From Sulfuritalea sp. (lineage in GTDB: Bacteria > Pseudomonadota > Gammaproteobacteria > Burkholderiales > Rhodocyclaceae), in NCBI GenBank assembly GCA_022843505.1, contig JALHNN010000017.1, positions 1 through 14,938 on the forward strand: 14,938 nt of DNA, read 5' to 3'. Shown here piece after piece: positions 7,355 through 14,907 of the stretch (position 1 is the stretch's first letter; each line of letters opens with the position of its first letter). Made by a program: the position numbers and the translations under genes. A model generated the notes under the pieces. It had not been told where the DNA came from, did not search any database, and worked only from the letters and a program-made list of their open reading frames with translations.

Positions 7355-7489
7355 GGTGTTCTCTTTCAGGTTTGAAACAACAGAATATCCCAAAGCGGGC
7401 GGGTTTCGCCGCTACCTGTCCGCGAAGCGGAATCCCAGGCACGCAAAGCGACGCCGGCGCCGTCCGGTGGATACAGCTACGCATTACTC
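7355..7489 (-). other. Intergenic region upstream of the moxR-type gene
   Basis: This 135-base stretch is the longest non-coding gap in the window. On the minus strand it has a perfect 5-bp stem hairpin TCCGC-TTC-GCGGA at 7431-7419 with no following T tract. A weak -10-like TATTCT is at 7387-7382. A purine-rich GAAAGAGAA just before the ATG at 7354 probably serves for ribosome binding. A promoter for the moxR-VWA-FecR genes is expected here, but no convincing -35 box is visible. Confidence 0.35.
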
Positions 7490-7915
7490 TCAGCCGGCCT
7501 TGCGGCGCACGCAGTCGATATAAGCCTCGCCATCCGGCGGCAGTTTGCTGCGCTGGGCGCGCCAGAGCATTTCGCCCAGACACTCGAGCACGGAATGCAG
7601 CGCGTCGTGGCGGTCGCCGCGCCGGCCCTGCAACTGATTGAAGGCGGACAGAATTCCCGGAGGCTGGTCGATGGACAGTTGTTCCTCGATCGCCAGATGC
7701 ATCGAAAGATGCAGGAAGGGATTGGTCTCGCCCTGTTCCGGCGTCCATTCGCGCGTCAGCGCATCCGGCGCTTCGAGCAATTCGTGGTACTCGGGATGCA
7801 GGTCGACCAGGTCGGCGGCCAGGGTTTCCATGGGTGTGGCCGGCAGGCGCTGGCAGCGCTTGGCCCAGGCGTCGATGAGGAACTGGCGTGCCTGGTCGCG
7901 GCTAGGATTGAACAC
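7490..7915 (-). CDS. DUF1841 family protein of unknown function
   Basis: A 141-residue cytoplasmic protein that I recognise as the DUF1841 family, common in beta- and gammaproteobacteria and without an established function. The typical start MFNPSRDQAR is present. HPEYH (40-44) and NPFLHLSMHLAIEEQ (65-79) form a histidine-rich helical core, followed by DRHDALHSVLECLGEMLW (101-118). The spacing of His and Glu in that core could bind a metal, but that is inference. There is no signal peptide or membrane helix. The GTG start at 7915 is supported by AAGGAG and the conserved N-terminus. It overlaps nth by 14 bases and is probably the last gene of the rnf-nth unit. Confidence 0.85.
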   Translation of the reverse strand: MFNPSRDQARQFLIDAWAKRCQRLPATPMETLAADLVDLHPEYHELLEAPDALTREWTPEQGETNPFLHLSMHLAIEEQLSIDQPPGILSAFNQLQGRRGDRHDALHSVLECLGEMLWRAQRSKLPPDGEAYIDCVRRKAG

Positions 7916-8543
7916 GGGTCTTCTCCTTGTAGGCGCAGAGGTCGGCCACCAGGCAATTCGGGCAGTCCGGCGTGCGTGCCTTGCATACGTAGCGTCCGTG
8001 CAGGATCAGCCAGTGGTGGGCATGCAGGCGGAATTCGGCGGGTACCACCTTGAGCAGCTTCTGCTCGACGGCCTCGACGTCCTTGCCCGGCGCCAGGCCC
8101 GTGCGATTGCCGATGCGGAAGATGTGGGTGTCCACCGCGATGGTGGGCTCCTTGAAGGCGATGTTGAGCACCACGTTGGCGGTTTTGCGGCCGACGCCGG
8201 GCAGGGCCTCGAGCGCGGCGCGGTCGTGCGGCACTTTGCCGCCGTGGCGCTCCAGCAGCAGTCGCGAGAGGGCGACGACGTTCTTCGCCTTGGTGCGGTA
8301 GAGGCCGATGGTCTGGATATAGTCTTCGACGCCGGCTTCGCCCAGTGCGGCAATGGCCTGCGGTGTCGGATGCTCCCTGAACAGCGGCCGCGTGGCGCGA
8401 TTGACGCCCTTGTCCGTGGCCTGGGCGGAGAGCACCACGGCAACCAGCAACTGGTAAGGCGTGGCGTACTCGAGTTCGCCCTTCGGTTCCGGATTGGCGG
8501 CCGCCAGCCGCAAGAAGAACTCGCGGACCTTCTTCGGCGTCAT
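7902..8543 (-). CDS. nth: Endonuclease III, bifunctional DNA glycosylase/AP lyase
   Basis: Base-excision repair enzyme that removes oxidised pyrimidines and nicks abasic sites. The 213-residue protein has the standard length. The helix-hairpin-helix LPGVGRKTA (114-122) supplies the catalytic K120, and VDTH (137-140) supplies D138. The C-terminal 4Fe-4S motif is C187-x6-C194-x2-C197-x5-C203, with the same spacing and even the same numbering as E. coli Nth. The ATG at 8543 overlaps the rnfE stop; rnf-nth linkage is also seen in gammaproteobacteria. Its reading frame stays open far upstream inside rnfE, but that part is only a shadow. The last 14 bases overlap the next gene. Confidence 0.97.
   Translation of the reverse strand: MTPKKVREFFLRLAAANPEPKGELEYATPYQLLVAVVLSAQATDKGVNRATRPLFREHPTPQAIAALGEAGVEDYIQTIGLYRTKAKNVVALSRLLLERHGGKVPHDRAALEALPGVGRKTANVVLNIAFKEPTIAVDTHIFRIGNRTGLAPGKDVEAVEQKLLKVVPAEFRLHAHHWLILHGRYVCKARTPDCPNCLVADLCAYKEKTRVQS
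7923..7928 (-). promoter_or_regulatory. Shine-Dalgarno deciding the GTG start of the DUF1841 gene
   Basis: AAGGAG on the minus strand, inside the final codons of nth, lies seven bases before the GTG at 7915. It makes this GTG the best start even though it overlaps nth by 14 bases. Confidence 0.6.
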
Positions 8544-9229
8544 GCGCTGGCGGCGTTCGCGGACGAGGGATGGTCGTGCAGGCGCTTCTCGAGCCTGCGC
8601 TGGTTGGCCCGTGCCTCGATCCAGTTGCGGCCGGCGATCAGCAGGCCGAGGACGAAGAAGGCGCCGGGCGGCAGGATGGCGATGAGGAAGCCGGGATAGT
8701 CCTCGGACAGGACCTGGATGCCCGTCAGCGTCGGAAAGATCATCTCGATGCCGGAGAATATCGTGCCCTGGCCGACCAGCTCGCGCACTGCGCCGAGCAG
8801 GCCGATCACCCAGACGAAGCCGACGCCCATCATCAGGCCGTCGAAGGTCGCGGCGCGCAGGCCATTCTTGGCGGCGAAGGCCTCGACGCGGGCCAGCACG
8901 ATGCAGTTGGTGACGATCAGAGGGATGAAAATCCCCAGCACCAGGTAGAGGTCGTGGAGGAAGGCGTTGAAGGCCAGGTCGACCACCGTCACCAGCGCGG
9001 CGATGATCAGGATGAACACGGGAATGCGGATCTCGTAGGGAATCAGCGCGCGCAGGGCGGAGATGGCGAAGTTGGCCAGCATCATGACGAGGATGGTGGC
9101 CAGGCCGAGGCTGACGGCATTGACGAAGGTGGTGCTGATGGCCAGCAGTGGGCACAGGCCGAGCAACTGGGCGAGGATGCTGTTCTGCTTCCACAGTCCG
9201 TTCCAGGCGATGTCCTTGTAGGCGCTCAC
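8540..9229 (-). CDS. rnfE: Rnf/Rsx electron transport complex subunit E
   Basis: Integral membrane partner of RnfA, homologous to NqrD. Its 229 residues include LLGLCPLLAIS (22-32) with C26 and IFIPLIVTNCIVLARVE (100-116) with C109. These mirror the RnfA motifs and complete the four-cysteine [2Fe-2S] site at the A/E interface. The rest is hydrophobic helices plus a short basic C-terminal tail facing the cytoplasm. The start is GTG at 9229 in a GTGA overlap with rnfG, backed by an AAGGAGG site. The stop at 8540 overlaps the nth start as ATGA. With this gene the six-subunit set A-B-C-D-G-E is complete and in the standard order. Confidence 0.96.
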   Translation of the reverse strand: MSAYKDIAWNGLWKQNSILAQLLGLCPLLAISTTFVNAVSLGLATILVMMLANFAISALRALIPYEIRIPVFILIIAALVTVVDLAFNAFLHDLYLVLGIFIPLIVTNCIVLARVEAFAAKNGLRAATFDGLMMGVGFVWVIGLLGAVRELVGQGTIFSGIEMIFPTLTGIQVLSEDYPGFLIAILPPGAFFVLGLLIAGRNWIEARANQRRLEKRLHDHPSSANAASA

Positions 9230-9930
9230 GGTTTTCCTCCTTGCGTTTCAAAGCGGCCGTCTGCCGGCAGGGCGAACAGCCTGTCGCTGTTCTCAACCGC
9301 CCAGGCCAGGGCGCGACCGCTGGCATTGGTTACGGCGCGGGCGGAGATCGTCGCTCCCGCCACCTGGTCAAATTTTCCGCCATCCTTCTTGACCCGCCAT
9401 TTTTCGCGGGGCACCGCATCGAAGCCGAGGCCGTTGAACTGGGTGATCCAGGGCCGGGCCTTGTTGCGGTCTTTTTTCGGGTCGATGTAGTCGCCCAGGC
9501 CGGGCGTTTCCTTGTGCGCGGTGACACGAACCGCCAGCAGGCGGCCGTCCGCGGCGACGGCGAGGATCAGGCTGATGCGTCCGGAGTATCCGTCGCGCGC
9601 GCCGGCCTCCATGACCAGCGCGACCGGCGCGCCGCCCTTGCGCGCGCGCCACAGGCGAGTGTCGCTGTCCAGGCCGAGGGCCGGCACCGGGGCCAGGGTG
9701 ATCGCGTCCTTCATCAGGTCGTTGTCGTGCTGCGCCGGCGGCAGTACCTCGGCGATCAGGCGCAGCTTTTCGGCCAGGGCGCTGGCCGCAACCAGCGGCT
9801 CGGTGGCCTTGTAGGTGCCGGCCATCATCGCGGTGAAAATCAAGGTAAAGGCGAGCATGATCGCCGCCGTCCGCACCGATATGCGCAGGACGCTGGACTC
9901 GCGGCGGGCGATTTCAAGCGGGTCGGTCAT
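9226..9930 (-). CDS. rnfG: Rnf/Rsx electron transport complex subunit G
   Basis: Membrane-anchored periplasmic flavoprotein of Rnf, homologous to NqrC. The 234-residue protein has one N-terminal membrane helix (about 19-40) followed by an FMN-binding domain. HKETPGLGD (139-147) and the flavinylation motif QVAGATISARAV (189-200) are clear. T194 is the residue expected to receive FMN from ApbE, which is not encoded in this window. The ATG at 9930 overlaps the rnfD stop. The stop at 9226 overlaps the GTG of rnfE, and a strong AAGGAGG for rnfE sits inside the last codons of this gene. Confidence 0.96.
   Translation of the reverse strand: MTDPLEIARRESSVLRISVRTAAIMLAFTLIFTAMMAGTYKATEPLVAASALAEKLRLIAEVLPPAQHDNDLMKDAITLAPVPALGLDSDTRLWRARKGGAPVALVMEAGARDGYSGRISLILAVAADGRLLAVRVTAHKETPGLGDYIDPKKDRNKARPWITQFNGLGFDAVPREKWRVKKDGGKFDQVAGATISARAVTNASGRALAWAVENSDRLFALPADGRFETQGGKP
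9236..9242 (-). promoter_or_regulatory. Strong Shine-Dalgarno fixing the GTG start of rnfE
   Basis: AAGGAGG on the minus strand lies inside the 3' end of rnfG, six bases before the GTG at 9229. It is one of the best ribosome sites in the rnf run and supports the GTG as the true rnfE start. Confidence 0.7.
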
Positions 9931-10946
9931 GGCCTGCCACCTGCCTTGCGCTTGTGGCCGAACACCGGCGGCTGGGTGTTCATGTCGATCAGCGGGGCCG
10001 CGATGTTCATCAGCAGTACCGCGAAGGCGATGCCGTCCGGGTAGGCGCCGAAGGTCCGGATGATCCAGGTCAACAGGCCGATGCCGGCGGCGAAGATCAG
10101 CTTGCCGCGCGGCGTGGTGCAGCCCGAGACCGGGTCGGTGACGATGAAGAAGGCGCCGAGCATGGCGCCGCCGGTGAACAGGTGGAAGCTGGGGCCGACG
10201 AAGCGCGTCGGGTCATACAGGGCGAAGCCGCCGGAGATCACGAACAGGGTGGCGAGGAAGGCGGCCGGCATGTGCCAGGTGATGATGCGTTGCTGCAGCA
10301 GGTAGATGCCGCCGACGCAGTACCCTGCCGCGACCCACTCCCAGCCCTTGCCGCCGATGTTGCCGAAGCTCGCCGAACTGCCGAGCACGCCGGCCACGGT
10401 GGCGCGGGCATCGGCCGTGTGCAGCGCCGTGCGCAGGGCGTCGAGCGGCGTGGCCATAGTGATGGCGTCTAGCTGGCGGGGCCCGAAGATGGCCTGCCAC
10501 TGCGGCAGGAATTCGGTGAAGCCCACCGCCGGCCATTGCGACATCAGCGAGGGATAGGCGACGATCATCAAGGCGAAGGCGACCATCGCCGGATTGAAGG
10601 GGTTCTGGCCGAGTCCGCCATACAGGTGCTTGGCGATGACGATGGCGGCCAGTACGCCGACCACGGTCAGCCACCAGGGCGCGATGGGCGGGAAGGTCAG
10701 CGCGATCAGCCAGGCGGTGACCAGGGCCGATCCGTCAGCGAGGAACATCATGACCGGCTTGCCCCGCAGCTTGAGCATCGCCGCCTCGGCCAGCAGCGCC
10801 GTGACCGACGCCAGCGCGATCTGCACCAGGATCGCCGCGCCGAAGAACCACACATACACGGCAATGCCCGGGATCAGGGCGAGCAGCACGCGCAGCATCA
10901 CCGACTGGACGCTGGCGGGCTGGAGGAAATAGGGCGAATTGTTCAC
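9927..10946 (-). CDS. rnfD: Rnf/Rsx electron transport complex subunit D
   Basis: Integral membrane flavoprotein of Rnf, homologous to NqrB, carrying covalently bound FMN and probably part of the ion path. The 339 residues hold about nine to ten hydrophobic helices. LYGGLGQNPFNPAM (108-121) is the family hallmark. MATPLD (164-169) gives T166 as the expected phosphoester-FMN attachment site, and TDPVSGCTTPRGK (270-282) is also conserved. The start is a GTG at 10946, five codons after the rnfC stop and in frame with it; no upstream ATG is possible and SPYF aligns with the N-terminus of known RnfD. No strong ribosome site is visible, so translation may depend on coupling to rnfC. The stop overlaps the rnfG start as ATGA. 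Confidence 0.96.
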   Translation of the reverse strand: MNNSPYFLQPASVQSVMLRVLLALIPGIAVYVWFFGAAILVQIALASVTALLAEAAMLKLRGKPVMMFLADGSALVTAWLIALTFPPIAPWWLTVVGVLAAIVIAKHLYGGLGQNPFNPAMVAFALMIVAYPSLMSQWPAVGFTEFLPQWQAIFGPRQLDAITMATPLDALRTALHTADARATVAGVLGSSASFGNIGGKGWEWVAAGYCVGGIYLLQQRIITWHMPAAFLATLFVISGGFALYDPTRFVGPSFHLFTGGAMLGAFFIVTDPVSGCTTPRGKLIFAAGIGLLTWIIRTFGAYPDGIAFAVLLMNIAAPLIDMNTQPPVFGHKRKAGGRP

Positions 10947-10958
10947 GGCGGTATCGGT

Positions 10959-12638
10959 TCAGTCGTCCTGGCGCAGATGGGGCTTGGCCTGCTCGCGGAT
11001 CTCGGCGCGGCGCGCTTCGATGGCGGCAATCTCTGCCTGCTGCTCGGGGGTAAGGTTGCCGGTGTTTTCCGGATGAACCTGGTCCTTCTGCGCCTTGGCG
11101 CGTTCCAGCGCCGCGGCAATCAGGGCGTGCTTGGCCTCTTCCTCGGGGGTGCGCGCCGGCTTCTCGGCCTCGGCCAGGGCGGCGGCGGCCTTTTCGCGGC
11201 CGGCTGCCGTCTTGGCGGCGAGCTTGGCGGCCTTTTCCTGCTTTTCGCGTTCCTCTCGCAGGAGGCGGAACTCGTAACGGTCGCGGGCCTCGTCGGCGGC
11301 TTCCTTTTCCACCTCGCGCGCCCAGATCTCGCTCTTGGCGAAGCGGTAGTAATCCACCAGCGGGATGCGCGAGGGGCAGACGTAGGCGCAGCAGCCGCAC
11401 TCGATGCAGTCGAAGAGGTGGTATTCCTGCGCCTTGCCGAAGATCCTCGCGCGCGCGAACCAGTACATCTCGAAGGGCTGCAAATCCGCCGGGCAGACCT
11501 TGGCGCATTCGCCGCAACGGATGCAGGGCATTTCCGGCGGCGGCGGCGGGAAGAGCTTCTGCGAACCGACCAGCACGCAGTTGGTGGCCTTGACCACGGG
11601 AACGTCATCCGACGGCATGCGGAAGCCCATCATCGGCCCGCCCATGATGATGCGGTCGGTATCGGGCAGGGGCGAGCAGAGAGCGACCAGGTCGCGCATC
11701 GAGGTACCGAACAGGACCTGGTAGTTGCGAGCCTGGCCGACGTTGCCGGCCACGGTGACGATGCGCGAGATCAGCGGTTGGCCGAGTTCGATCGCTTCAT
11801 AGATGGCATAGGCGGTCCCGACGTTGAAGCATTGCACGCCGTAGTCGGTGGAACGCTCGCCGTGGGGGACTTCGATGCCGGTGAGGGCGCGGATCAGTTG
11901 CTTGGCGCCGCCGGCCGGATAGCGCGTCGGCACGGCGACGATCTGTATGCTTGCATCGTTGGCCCGTTTCGCGGCGGCTTCGAGCGCGGCGATGGCTTCC
12001 GGCTTGTTGTCTTCGATGCCCACCAGCACCCGGCTTGCCTCCAGCATTTCGCGCATGATCGCGGCCCCCCTCAGCAGGGGGTCGGCGCGTTCGCGCATCA
12101 GGACGTCGTCGCAGGTGATGAAGGGCTCGCACTCGGCGCCGTTCAGCACCAGGGTGTCCAGCCTGCCCTGCTTGCCGGCGTTGAGCTTGAGGTGGCTGGG
12201 AAAGACGGCGCCGCCGAGGCCGACGACGCCGGCATCCCGCAGGTAGTCGCGGGTGGCGGTCGGAGTTGCGGCACGGAAGTCGAAGGGCTTGCGCTCCACC
12301 CATTCGTCGCGCCCGTCGGGCTCTATCACCACGCACATCGCCGACAGACCGGAGGTGTGCGGCATCAGGCGCATTTCGACGCCGATCACAGTTCCCGACG
12401 TCGATGCATGTACTGCGGACGAAACGTCGCCGTCGGCATCGCCGATGCGCTGTCCCTTGAGCACGCGGTCGCCGGCCTTGACCAGCGGGCGCGGTGGCCC
12501 GCCTATGCTCTGGTGGAGGGGGATGACCAGGCGAGTCGGCGCTGGCGCAGCGGCGATAGGCAGCCGGGTGGACGCCTCCTTGTTGTAATTCGGCTTGACC
12601 CCGCCATGGAATCCGAAGAGCTTCTGCACGACGTTCAT
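10959..12638 (-). CDS. rnfC: Rnf/Rsx electron transport complex subunit C (NADH-binding, Fe-S)
   Basis: Peripheral subunit, related to NqrA and the Complex I 51-kDa subunit, that exchanges electrons with NAD(H). The 559 residues contain the early HGGVKP motif (11-16) and the glycine-rich nucleotide site GVVGLGGAVFP (137-147). NGAECEP (166-172) and a SLBB-like middle region follow. Two 4Fe-4S motifs are present: C372-C375-C378-C382 and C411-C414-C417-C421. Residues from about 440 to 520 form a charged Ala/Glu/Lys-rich tail, probably coiled coil, like the variable tail of RsxC but much shorter than the one in E. coli. Five consecutive prolines (364-368) stand just before the first cluster. The ATG at 12638 overlaps the rnfB stop; the longer frame upstream is a shadow of rnfB. 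Confidence 0.97.
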   Translation of the reverse strand: MNVVQKLFGFHGGVKPNYNKEASTRLPIAAAPAPTRLVIPLHQSIGGPPRPLVKAGDRVLKGQRIGDADGDVSSAVHASTSGTVIGVEMRLMPHTSGLSAMCVVIEPDGRDEWVERKPFDFRAATPTATRDYLRDAGVVGLGGAVFPSHLKLNAGKQGRLDTLVLNGAECEPFITCDDVLMRERADPLLRGAAIMREMLEASRVLVGIEDNKPEAIAALEAAAKRANDASIQIVAVPTRYPAGGAKQLIRALTGIEVPHGERSTDYGVQCFNVGTAYAIYEAIELGQPLISRIVTVAGNVGQARNYQVLFGTSMRDLVALCSPLPDTDRIIMGGPMMGFRMPSDDVPVVKATNCVLVGSQKLFPPPPPEMPCIRCGECAKVCPADLQPFEMYWFARARIFGKAQEYHLFDCIECGCCAYVCPSRIPLVDYYRFAKSEIWAREVEKEAADEARDRYEFRLLREEREKQEKAAKLAAKTAAGREKAAAALAEAEKPARTPEEEAKHALIAAALERAKAQKDQVHPENTGNLTPEQQAEIAAIEARRAEIREQAKPHLRQDD

Positions 12639-13198
12639 GCGGCGACCTTGCTCGCCGGAACGATCTTCACCACGGGATACTTCCACTTCCAGTTCTCGAC
12701 GCTTTCCGGTATCGGCTCCATGGTGATGCAGTTGACCGGACAGGGTGGCAGGCAGAGTTCGCAGCCAGTGCACTGATCGGCGATGACGGTATGCATCTGC
12801 TTGGCGGCGCCGACGATGGCGTCCACCGGGCAGGCCTGTATGCACAGCGTGCAACCGATGCAGGTCTGCTCGTCGATGAGCGCCACCGCCTTCGGCTTTT
12901 CGACGCCGTGTTCCGCCGATAGTGGCTTGAATTCGCGGCCCAACAGGTCGGCCAGCTTGTGGATGCCCTCTTCGCCGCCCGGCGGGCACTGGTTGATCTC
13001 GGCTTCGCCCTTGGCGATGGCCTGGGCGTAGGGCTTGCAACCGGGGAAGCCGCACTGGCCGCATTGCGTCTGCGGCAGGATGGCATCGATCTTTTCCACC
13101 AGGGGATCGCCTTCGACGCGAAAGCGCACGGCGGCGTAGCCCAGCGCGGCGCCAAGGACGATGGCGCCCAGCGCCATGACGAGAAGTGCGTCGAGCAT
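12635..13198 (-). CDS. rnfB: Rnf/Rsx electron transport complex subunit B (ferredoxin-like)
   Basis: Iron-sulfur subunit that is thought to pass electrons between soluble ferredoxin and the rest of Rnf. The 187-residue protein starts with one membrane helix (about 2-25). The Fes domain follows with C46, C49, C54 and C71 (CGQCGFPGC then a distal Cys). Two classic 4Fe-4S motifs come next: C113-C116-C119-C123 and C143-C146-C149-C153. This is the short proteobacterial form, without the extra ferredoxin domains of clostridial RnfB. The ATG at 13198 is chosen because the open frame extends 83 codons upstream inside rnfA with no family similarity, while MLDALL begins the expected helix. The stop overlaps the rnfC start as ATGA. 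Confidence 0.97.
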   Translation of the reverse strand: MLDALLVMALGAIVLGAALGYAAVRFRVEGDPLVEKIDAILPQTQCGQCGFPGCKPYAQAIAKGEAEINQCPPGGEEGIHKLADLLGREFKPLSAEHGVEKPKAVALIDEQTCIGCTLCIQACPVDAIVGAAKQMHTVIADQCTGCELCLPPCPVNCITMEPIPESVENWKWKYPVVKIVPASKVAA

Positions 13199-13200
13199 CG

Positions 13201-13785
13201 CTACCTGAACTTGTCCAGGCCGGCGAAGCCCATGAAGGCCAGGCTCATCAGCCCGGCCGTGACCATGGCGATGGCCGTGCCGCGAAAGTGCGCCGGGACG
13301 TCGGCGGCTTCCATCCGCTCGCGTAGGCCGGCAAACAGGATCAGGGCGAGGGTGAAGCCCATCGCGCTGCCGAAGCCGAACAGCAGCGACTCGAGGAAGT
13401 TGTGGCGCAGGCTGACGTTGAGCAGCGGGATGCCAAGTACCGCGCAATTGGTGGTGATCAGCGGCAGGTAGATGCCGAGCACCTGATGCAGCACCGGACT
13501 GGTCTTCTGGATCACCAGTTCGGTCAGCTGCACGATCGCGGCGATGGTGACGATGAAGGACAGTGTGCGCAGGTATTCCAGCTGGTTGGGGATCAAGAGC
13601 CAGCGGTCGATGACAAAGCTGGCGCCGCAGGCCATGGTGAGGACGAAGGTTGTGGCCGCGCCCATGCCCAGCGCGGTTTCCAGCTTCTTGGACACGCCCA
13701 TGAAGGGGCAGAGTCCGAGAATGCGGATGAAGACGACGTTGTTGACGAGTACCGCGCCGAGGATGATGAAAAGATAACTGGTCAT
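13201..13785 (-). CDS. rnfA: Rnf/Rsx electron transport complex subunit A
   Basis: Integral inner-membrane subunit of the Rnf complex (called Rsx in E. coli), homologous to NqrE. With RnfE it forms the membrane core that holds a [2Fe-2S] cluster at the subunit interface. The 194 residues are nearly all hydrophobic helices. The half-motif LGLCPFMGVSKK carries C26, and the second half-motif IYLPLITTNCAVLG carries C114; both are conserved cluster ligands. The N-terminus, MTSYLFIILGAVLVNN, aligns with the known family start, which supports the ATG at 13785 despite a weak ribosome site. It is the first gene of the rnfABCDGE run, and its stop codon lies two bases before the rnfB start. Confidence 0.97.
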   Translation of the reverse strand: MTSYLFIILGAVLVNNVVFIRILGLCPFMGVSKKLETALGMGAATTFVLTMACGASFVIDRWLLIPNQLEYLRTLSFIVTIAAIVQLTELVIQKTSPVLHQVLGIYLPLITTNCAVLGIPLLNVSLRHNFLESLLFGFGSAMGFTLALILFAGLRERMEAADVPAHFRGTAIAMVTAGLMSLAFMGFAGLDKFR

Positions 13786-13881
13786 GATGCGCGGAGCGCC
13801 CTTGCGCTTCCGCAGAAGCTGCCGGAAATCGAAATTATCCCGCCTTTGATCCCGCTTCGGTAGGCAGGAGAAGGCAAAATT
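13786..13881 (-). other. Intergenic gap pyrD-rnfA, possible rnf promoter region
   Basis: This 96-base gap is the only non-coding sequence upstream of the rnf genes. Read on the minus strand it contains GATAAT at 13839-13834, a fair match to a sigma-70 -10 box, but no convincing -35 box at the proper distance. A small hairpin, GCTTC-TGCG-GAAGC, lies at 13819-13806. It is not followed by a T run, so it is not a typical intrinsic terminator for pyrD. No sigma-54 consensus (GG-N10-GC in a TGGCAC/TTGC setting) was seen. If rnf has its own promoter it should be here. Confidence 0.35.
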
Positions 13882-14907
13882 TTAACGGGCGGGAAGCTTG
13901 TCCGTCGCCGCGATGCACTCGGCAACGAGGGCCGGTCCGCGATAGATCAGGCCGCTATAGATCTGAACCAGCGTCGCTCCCGCCTCGATTTTGGCGCGCG
14001 CGCGCTCGCCGCTGGTGATGCCGCCGGCGGCGATGATCGGCAGTTCGCCGGCAATCGCGCGGGTCAATAGCCTGACAAGCTCTGTGGACTTCTCGAATAG
14101 CGGTCCGCCGGAGAGCCCTCCTGCCTCCGTTGCCAGTGGAGAGCCTTCGATACCCTCGCGGCCCAGGGTGGTATTGGTTGCGATTACGCCATCCATGCGG
14201 TGGCGCCTCAGGGCATCGGCTATGTTGGAGATCTGGTCGGCGTCGAGGTCCGGGGCGATTTTCAGTGCCAGCGGGACATATTTGCCGTGCTGCTGGGCCA
14301 GAACCGCCTGGCGGTCTTTCAGTGTGCGGAGCAGGGCGTCGAGTTCGGAACTGCCCTGCAGCTGACGCAGGTTCTTGGTGTTCGGCGAGGAAATATTGAC
14401 GGTGATGTAGCCGGCAAACGGATAGGCCTTTTCGAGGCAGGTCAGATAGTCGTCGGCTGCTCGCTCGATCGGAGTGTCGAAGTTCTTGCCGATATTGATG
14501 CCCAGGATGCCGCGATAGCAGATGCCTTGCAGGCGTCGCAACAAGGCATCGATTCCCTCGTTATTGAAGCCCATGCGGTTGATGATGGCTTCCTGCTCGG
14601 GCAGGCGGAACAGGCGAGGCTTGGGATTGCCCGGCTGCGGACGCGGCGTGACCGTGCCGACTTCGATGAAACCGAAGCCGAGTCCCGCCAGGCCGTCGAT
14701 CGCTACCCCGTTCTTGTCGAGGCCGGCGGCCAGGCCAACCCGATTCGGAAATTCTAGCCCCATGGCCGTGATCGGGCGATCCGCGGGCAGTGGGCGGCCG
14801 GTCAGTCCCAGCGAAGAGGCGACAGCCAGGGACTTCAGGGTCAGTTCGTGGGCGCACTCGGCGTCAAGGGCGAACAGCAGCGGACGGATCAGGGCGTACG
14901 GGAGCAT
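13882..14907 (-). CDS. pyrD: Dihydroorotate dehydrogenase (quinone), class 2
   Basis: Oxidises dihydroorotate to orotate in pyrimidine synthesis and passes the electrons through FMN to membrane quinone. The 341-residue protein has the full family length. It begins with the short N-terminal membrane-association region of class 2 enzymes. It then shows AAGLDKNG (60-67), GTVTPRPQPGN (84-94), the FMN/substrate segment NIGKN (138-142), NISSPNT (171-177) with the class 2 catalytic serine at S174, IATNTT (242-247), GGLSG (263-267) and the C-terminal phosphate-binding QIYSGLIYRGP (315-325). The ATG at 14907 has no clear Shine-Dalgarno sequence, but the first residues match the usual start of the family. 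It is followed by a 96-base gap before rnfA, so it is probably a separate unit or only loosely coupled. Identification is very secure. Confidence 0.97.
   Translation of the reverse strand: MLPYALIRPLLFALDAECAHELTLKSLAVASSLGLTGRPLPADRPITAMGLEFPNRVGLAAGLDKNGVAIDGLAGLGFGFIEVGTVTPRPQPGNPKPRLFRLPEQEAIINRMGFNNEGIDALLRRLQGICYRGILGINIGKNFDTPIERAADDYLTCLEKAYPFAGYITVNISSPNTKNLRQLQGSSELDALLRTLKDRQAVLAQQHGKYVPLALKIAPDLDADQISNIADALRRHRMDGVIATNTTLGREGIEGSPLATEAGGLSGGPLFEKSTELVRLLTRAIAGELPIIAAGGITSGERARAKIEAGATLVQIYSGLIYRGPALVAECIAATDKLPAR

Noticed and set aside
7354..7393. TTG start at 7393 adding 13 residues to the MoxR-type protein.
   Set aside because: The ATG at 7354 matches the family N-terminus and has a purine-rich site just upstream; the extension is not conserved in character.
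9349..9360. RnfG flavinylation motif has AGAT instead of the common SGAT.
   Set aside because: The FMN-bearing threonine (T194) is present and the preceding residue varies in the family, so this is not a defect.
10536..12776. Very long plus-strand open frame (about 746 codons) opposite rnfC and rnfD.
   Set aside because: It is antisense to two well-recognised genes, has low-complexity Gly/Ala/Arg-rich composition and matches no family. It is an artefact of high GC at codon position three.
12635..13447. Longer versions of rnfB (from 13447), rnfC (from 13064), the FecR gene (from 5601) and the ATP-grasp gene (from 3493).
   Set aside because: The extra N-terminal parts are out-of-frame reads of the upstream genes, with Arg/Pro-rich composition. 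The conserved starts coincide with overlaps or ribosome sites.
13806..13819. Hairpin between pyrD and rnfA as an intrinsic terminator.
   Set aside because: The stem is only 5 bp and no T run follows it on the minus strand.
13786..13881. Sigma-54/NifA-type promoter before rnf, as known for nitrogen-fixing bacteria.
   Set aside because: No TGGCAC-N5-TTGC-like element is present in the gap.
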